64,000 nucleotides of DNA from Vibrio jasicida CAIM 1864 = LMG 25398 (lineage in GTDB: Bacteria > Pseudomonadota > Gammaproteobacteria > Enterobacterales > Vibrionaceae). Positions within the stretch are counted from its first letter, which is position 1. Every line of letters starts with the position of its first letter. The notes beneath the pieces were generated by a model. It saw only the letters and a program-made list of their open reading frames with translations. It was not told the DNA's origin and ran no database searches. The position numbers and the translations under genes were made by a program. Where the stretch lies: NCBI RefSeq assembly GCF_000400365.1, contig NZ_BAOG01000068.1, forward strand, positions 1-64,000. Reading direction: 5' to 3'. Below, piece by piece: positions 61,169-64,000 of this stretch.

Positions 61169-62188
61169 ATGAAAACCTTACGCATTTGGTTCGGCTGCTC
61201 AATGGGTTTGGCGTTGAGCATGGTCTTTGGTTGGTCTTACGGCTTCTTTGCCGTGATGCTGCCACTGTTTGTGCTCGGCCGTATGGACCACTTCAGTCTG
61301 CCATTGGTATTGATGGTACTGTTCTCGGCGGTTTGGACCACGGTTCAAGCCACCTTTATTCTCGAATACTTACAGTTCCATCCCACTCTGATGTTCGCGG
61401 CGGTGGGCATTATGATGCTGTTTAAATGCATCGCAATGATGAACCCAAAAACCTATCTGTTTGGCTACATGGGGTTATTGGTTGGCTCGATCGTGCTGAA
61501 CTTCGCGAGTTACGATTTCATGGATATCGAGGAGTTCAACGTCAACCTTTGGGTGATTTCGTTCAGCAATATCTTTGTCTGTGCCCTCGCCTATTGGCTA
61601 TTCCCAGAGCCAGAATCGAAGATCTTACAAACAGAAATGACTACGCCAGTAAAAAGCGACATAGACTACATCAGCCAAGTAGCAATGGGCTGGGTGGTAG
61701 CAATGGCGGCGTTTTTGGTGTTCCAAATAGGTGATTTGTACGACTCACTTTCGGCGCAGGCGTCGATCCTCATCATCCTAACGCCAATGACATTGGCAGG
61801 CTCAATGGCCATGGCGAAAATCCGCATCATCGGTACAGCGCTGGGTTGTATCGCGGGTATGGCGGTGCAGTTAATCTTGGGCAGTTGGTTTGGTCATGGA
61901 CTGCTGTTCTGGCTGGCGTTTACCATCGCTATGGGGCCATTCTGTTTGTGGTTAACGAAAGGACAAGTCAAAGCCGCCATTGCATTCTCGGCGATGTCTG
62001 CCCTCTCCGTTCCACTGACCACGTCATTGGTGCCTGAGCAGAAAGACGCGTTCTTCTCTATCTTGTACCGATTCAGTTCGATATTCGTAGCGGTAATGCT
62101 GACCGCAATGGTGATGTGGGTGGTACACCACTGGATTCGCGTGATGTTGTTGAAGCATCCAGAGATGAAGAATGTGGAATTGAATTGA
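61169..62188 (+). CDS. DUF2955 inner-membrane protein (FUSC-like efflux component)
   Basis: 339 residues with about nine hydrophobic segments, almost all membrane, and a short cytoplasmic tail. Family DUF2955 is regularly coupled to an HlyD protein, as here. It probably exports aromatic or other hydrophobic acids with the HlyD protein; the substrate is not known. A terminator follows at 62202. Confidence 0.85.
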   Translation: MKTLRIWFGCSMGLALSMVFGWSYGFFAVMLPLFVLGRMDHFSLPLVLMVLFSAVWTTVQATFILEYLQFHPTLMFAAVGIMMLFKCIAMMNPKTYLFGYMGLLVGSIVLNFASYDFMDIEEFNVNLWVISFSNIFVCALAYWLFPEPESKILQTEMTTPVKSDIDYISQVAMGWVVAMAAFLVFQIGDLYDSLSAQASILIILTPMTLAGSMAMAKIRIIGTALGCIAGMAVQLILGSWFGHGLLFWLAFTIAMGPFCLWLTKGQVKAAIAFSAMSALSVPLTTSLVPEQKDAFFSILYRFSSIFVAVMLTAMVMWVVHHWIRVMLLKHPEMKNVELN

Positions 62189-62201
62189 CGGGAAACGAAG
62201 T

Positions 62202-62235
62202 ATGCCGCTCACTTTACTGGGAGCGGCATTTTTAT
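62202..62235 (+). terminator. rho-independent terminator after DUF2955 gene
   Basis: Stem ATGCCGCTC/GAGCGGCAT with a 10-nt loop and a TTTTTATTT tail. Confidence 0.88.
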
Positions 62236-62244
62236 TTAGAACCG

Positions 62245-62695
62245 GTCACCCTGAACGACGAGTAACGAAGTGATTTAGGATCTACCCAAAGAGTGCTATT
62301 AAGTCCTGAGGTTATCGCCATTTTCCAAGCGAGTTGTTGGCAGATTCCTAGTCTCGTCTAGACTCGCTGGAATGACCCAACTTTGGATACAGACCAAATA
62401 TAAAAATATCGCGAGCAACGTATCTACCAACGTCCGTCACCCTGAACGACGAGGAACGAGTGATTTAGGATCTACCCAAAGAGTGCTATTAAGTCCTGAG
62501 GTTATCGCCATTTCCCAGCGAGTTGTGAGCAGATTCCTAGTCTCGTCTAGACTCGCTGGAATGACCCAACTTTGGATACAGACCAATATAAGAACATCGC
62601 AAGCAACGTATCTCCCAACGTCTGTCATCCTGAACAACGAGGGACGAGGTGATTCAGGATCTACCCGCAAAGTGCTGTGAAGGTCTGCAAACTAC
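62245..62695. repeat. 190-bp tandem repeat, two full copies and a partial third
   Basis: Units begin at 62245, 62436 and 62624, each with GTCA(C/T)CCTGAAC. Copies 1 and 2 are near-identical over about 190 bp; the third is recognisable for about 65-70 bp before it diverges. Each full unit carries two inverted elements: an arm pair near the start (CCTGAA and TTYAGG) and another around GATTCCTAGTCTCGTCTAGACTCG-TGGAATG. Such intergenic elements are common in vibrios. Frames of about 100 and 77 codons inside the unit have no ribosome site and are not real genes. Confidence 0.88.
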
Positions 62696-62896
62696 TGTAC
62701 TTTTCAATGCGTGCTTTTGCGCCTTACGATGTGTGATGAGATTACAACCCCTGTGAAACGATAACTCTATTAATTTCAACATTTTTACAAGCTCTTCGCA
62801 TGATGACAGAAGCGTCCTTCTCCCTTATTTACTTGTCGCCTCAATCCGACTAAAAATCCATCCATTCACCACAAAACTCAAACTCTGGGCGTAACT
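62696..62896. other. AT-rich interval between the repeat and the ankyrin gene
   Basis: About 200 bases with no gene; promoter of the ankyrin gene expected here but not identified. Confidence 0.35.
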
Positions 62897-63400
62897 ATGC
62901 TAAAAAAGTTAACTGCAATTTTGGTTGTCGTCGCTGCCACGATTACTCTCTTCGCGAGCTCAGTTGATGATGAAAGACTTGTGCTCTGTGCTTTAGGTAG
63001 CAATATTGTCCTCTTCAATGACAGCGCCTGCTTAACCTATATCGAGACCTTCAACCTGAGTGAAAGCTATATTGATTCAATCAACTCTGAGCTTGGCATT
63101 ATGACGATATTGAACTCAGATCATGAGAATAATTTCAAAGTCGCCAATGTGCTGTTACAACAAGGGGCAGATATCAACAGCATCAACACCCTAGACGGAC
63201 TTTCTCTTCCACCTTTACACAGTGCCGTTTTATCTGACGATTATGAGTCGTTTCTATACCTCATTGATCATGGAGCAAGCGTTGAAACTCTGAGCTCGCA
63301 AACTAGCGAAAGCTTGTATGACTTCACGGACAGGCTGATTAAGCAAAATCCGACACCAGCGAGAGCCAACATGTTGGAATTTCTTAAAAGAATGATTTAG
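62897..63400 (+). CDS. Exported ankyrin-repeat protein
   Basis: 167 residues. N-terminal hydrophobic signal peptide about residues 1-20 ending at SS, then two or more ankyrin-type repeats (LLQQGADINSIN and LIDHGASVETL with the preceding PPLHSAVL). Probable periplasmic or outer-membrane protein-interaction module. No partner gene is obvious. Confidence 0.72.
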   Translation: MLKKLTAILVVVAATITLFASSVDDERLVLCALGSNIVLFNDSACLTYIETFNLSESYIDSINSELGIMTILNSDHENNFKVANVLLQQGADINSINTLDGLSLPPLHSAVLSDDYESFLYLIDHGASVETLSSQTSESLYDFTDRLIKQNPTPARANMLEFLKRMI

Positions 63401-63421
63401 AAAAGCTTGTCATTAATACAG

Positions 63422-63452
63422 AAAAACCAAGAGCCGAGCTCTTGGTTTTGTT
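63422..63452. terminator. bidirectional terminator between the ankyrin gene and the methionine synthase gene
   Basis: Stem AAAACCAAGAGC/GCTCTTGGTTTT, with a TTTTGTTTA tail on the plus strand and a TTTTTC on the minus strand. Confidence 0.85.
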
Positions 63453-63494
63453 TATCTAGGGGTTGATAACTGAGTATCGAGTATTGCCAAAGAC

Positions 63495-64000
63495 TCAACC
63501 CGCCAACTCTTTACGAATGATCTCTGCGCCTGCGCTGAGTGCATTGAGCTTCGCAGTTGAAACTTCACGAGAGAGAGGCGCCATGCCGCAGTTAGTGCAT
63601 GGGTAAAGTTTGTCGGCATCGACGTATTTCAGCGCTTCGCGAAGAGTTTCTGCGACTTCTTCTGGTGTTTCAATCTCGTTGGTTGCCACATCAATTGCGC
63701 CAACCATCACCTTCTTGCCTCGGATAAGTTCTAATAGTTCGATAGGTACGCGTGAGTTATGGCACTCAAGCGAGATAATATCGATATTGGATTTTTGTAA
63801 CTTCGGGAATACCTCTTCGTATTGTCGCCACTCAGTGCCCAGCGTCTTCTTCCAATCCGTATTGGCTTTAATACCGTAGCCATAGCAGATATGCACTGCG
63901 GTTTCGCATTTTAGCCCTTCAATGGCGCGCTCTAAACAAGCAATGCCCCACTCGTTCACATCATCAAAGAACACGTTAAATGCGGGCTCATCAAATTGGA
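63495..64000 (-). CDS. Core-type methionine synthase (MesD-like), 5' end beyond the window
   Basis: C-terminal part only; the frame remains open through base 64000 and its residues just before 63974 read FDEPAFNV, so the GTG at 63974 is internal, not a start. Zinc-ligand motifs are HICYGYG with His and Cys, and LYPCTNCGMAPLSRE with the final Cys. This is the MetE catalytic domain without the MetE N-terminal half, the layout of folate-independent MesD, which works with a DUF1852 partner (MesX). That partner would lie upstream, outside the window. Gene is on the minus strand. Confidence 0.8.
   Translation of the reverse strand, partial: QFDEPAFNVFFDDVNEWGIACLERAIEGLKCETAVHICYGYGIKANTDWKKTLGTEWRQYEEVFPKLQKSNIDIISLECHNSRVPIELLELIRGKKVMVGAIDVATNEIETPEEVAETLREALKYVDADKLYPCTNCGMAPLSREVSTAKLNALSAGAEIIRKELAG

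Noticed and set aside
62437..62670. 77-codon minus-strand frame in the same repeat
   Set aside because: As above, a by-product of repeat sequence.
62372..62680. 102-codon frame in the 190-bp repeat
   Set aside because: Translation contains the repeat unit twice, no Shine-Dalgarno; the DNA repeat is a sufficient explanation.
1..64000. CRISPR arrays, insertion sequences, integrases, prophage
   Set aside because: No regularly spaced short repeats, no transposase or integrase frame, and no phage structural gene was seen in either strand; the only repeats are the 190-bp tandem and short hairpins.

Overview
The window is chromosomal DNA of a gammaproteobacterium of the genus Vibrio, most likely the Harveyi clade (V. 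parahaemolyticus, V. alginolyticus, V. campbellii group). The strongest marker is a luxM-luxN pair, the HAI-1 quorum-sensing synthase and receptor of that clade; LuxN keeps the phosphorylated histidine at residue 471 as in V. harveyi. The trp operon layout (trpE-trpG-trpD-trpCF-trpB-trpA with a Trp-rich leader), the varA/uvrY-uvrC-pgsA-tRNA cluster and the presence of aspS beside metE also fit Vibrio. No rRNA, CRISPR array, insertion sequence or complete prophage was seen.

Layout. 1-3.8 kb (minus): uvrY/varA, uvrC, pgsA, then tRNA-Cys, tRNA-Gly and tRNA-Leu. 4.2-12.3 kb: polB with a LexA-type box, a nucleotidyltransferase, yeiP (efpL)-yciU, rluB, a small RTX-repeat protein, yciO and rnm. 12.3-19.5 kb: the trp operon with promoter/TrpR operator, leader peptide, attenuator and final terminator. 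19.8-27.4 kb: a glutamate/aspartate-type symporter, luxM-luxN, a GemA-like small gene, yciB, yciA, yciI and a lipoprotein that looks like the type II secretion pilotin AspS. Compared with E. coli the block rluB-yciO-rnm-trp-yciB-yciA-yciI is conserved but opened in two places, by the RTX gene and by the transporter/luxMN segment. 27.4-31 kb: divergent metE/metR with tandem MetJ boxes and a MetR-type dyad. 31-37.3 kb: membrane protein, EAL-CBS phosphodiesterase, YgiQ radical SAM protein.

37.3-40.2 kb is an accessory segment bounded by look-alike terminators. It holds a small exported coiled-coil protein behind an FNR-type box and a two-gene unit that looks like an antibacterial membrane-active effector with its immunity protein. 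40.2-44.1 kb: probable cystine/cysteine operon (YheO-like regulator, RidA, cystine symporter TcyP, CoA-disulfide-reductase-like enzyme). 44.7-52.1 kb: a chemoreceptor, a GT2-GT39-GtrA envelope-sugar trio and a divergent two-component system. 52.2-57.8 kb is again accessory: a leucine-rich-repeat protein kinase, a D-cysteine desulfhydrase-like enzyme, and a pair of large unrecognised proteins, one with a LysM-like segment and a MIX-like motif, the other with a GT-A glycosyltransferase-like pattern and a basic nuclear-localisation-like N-terminus. 58-64 kb: acetyltransferase, isochorismatase-like hydrolase, LysR regulator divergent from an HlyD/DUF2955 efflux pair, a 190-bp tandem repeat, an ankyrin protein and the 3' part of a second, core-type methionine synthase.

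The best candidates for undescribed biology are the effector/immunity pair at 38.4-40.1 kb and the two-gene unit at 55.0-57.8 kb; both assignments are inferences from motifs and gene arrangement and were not checked by database search.
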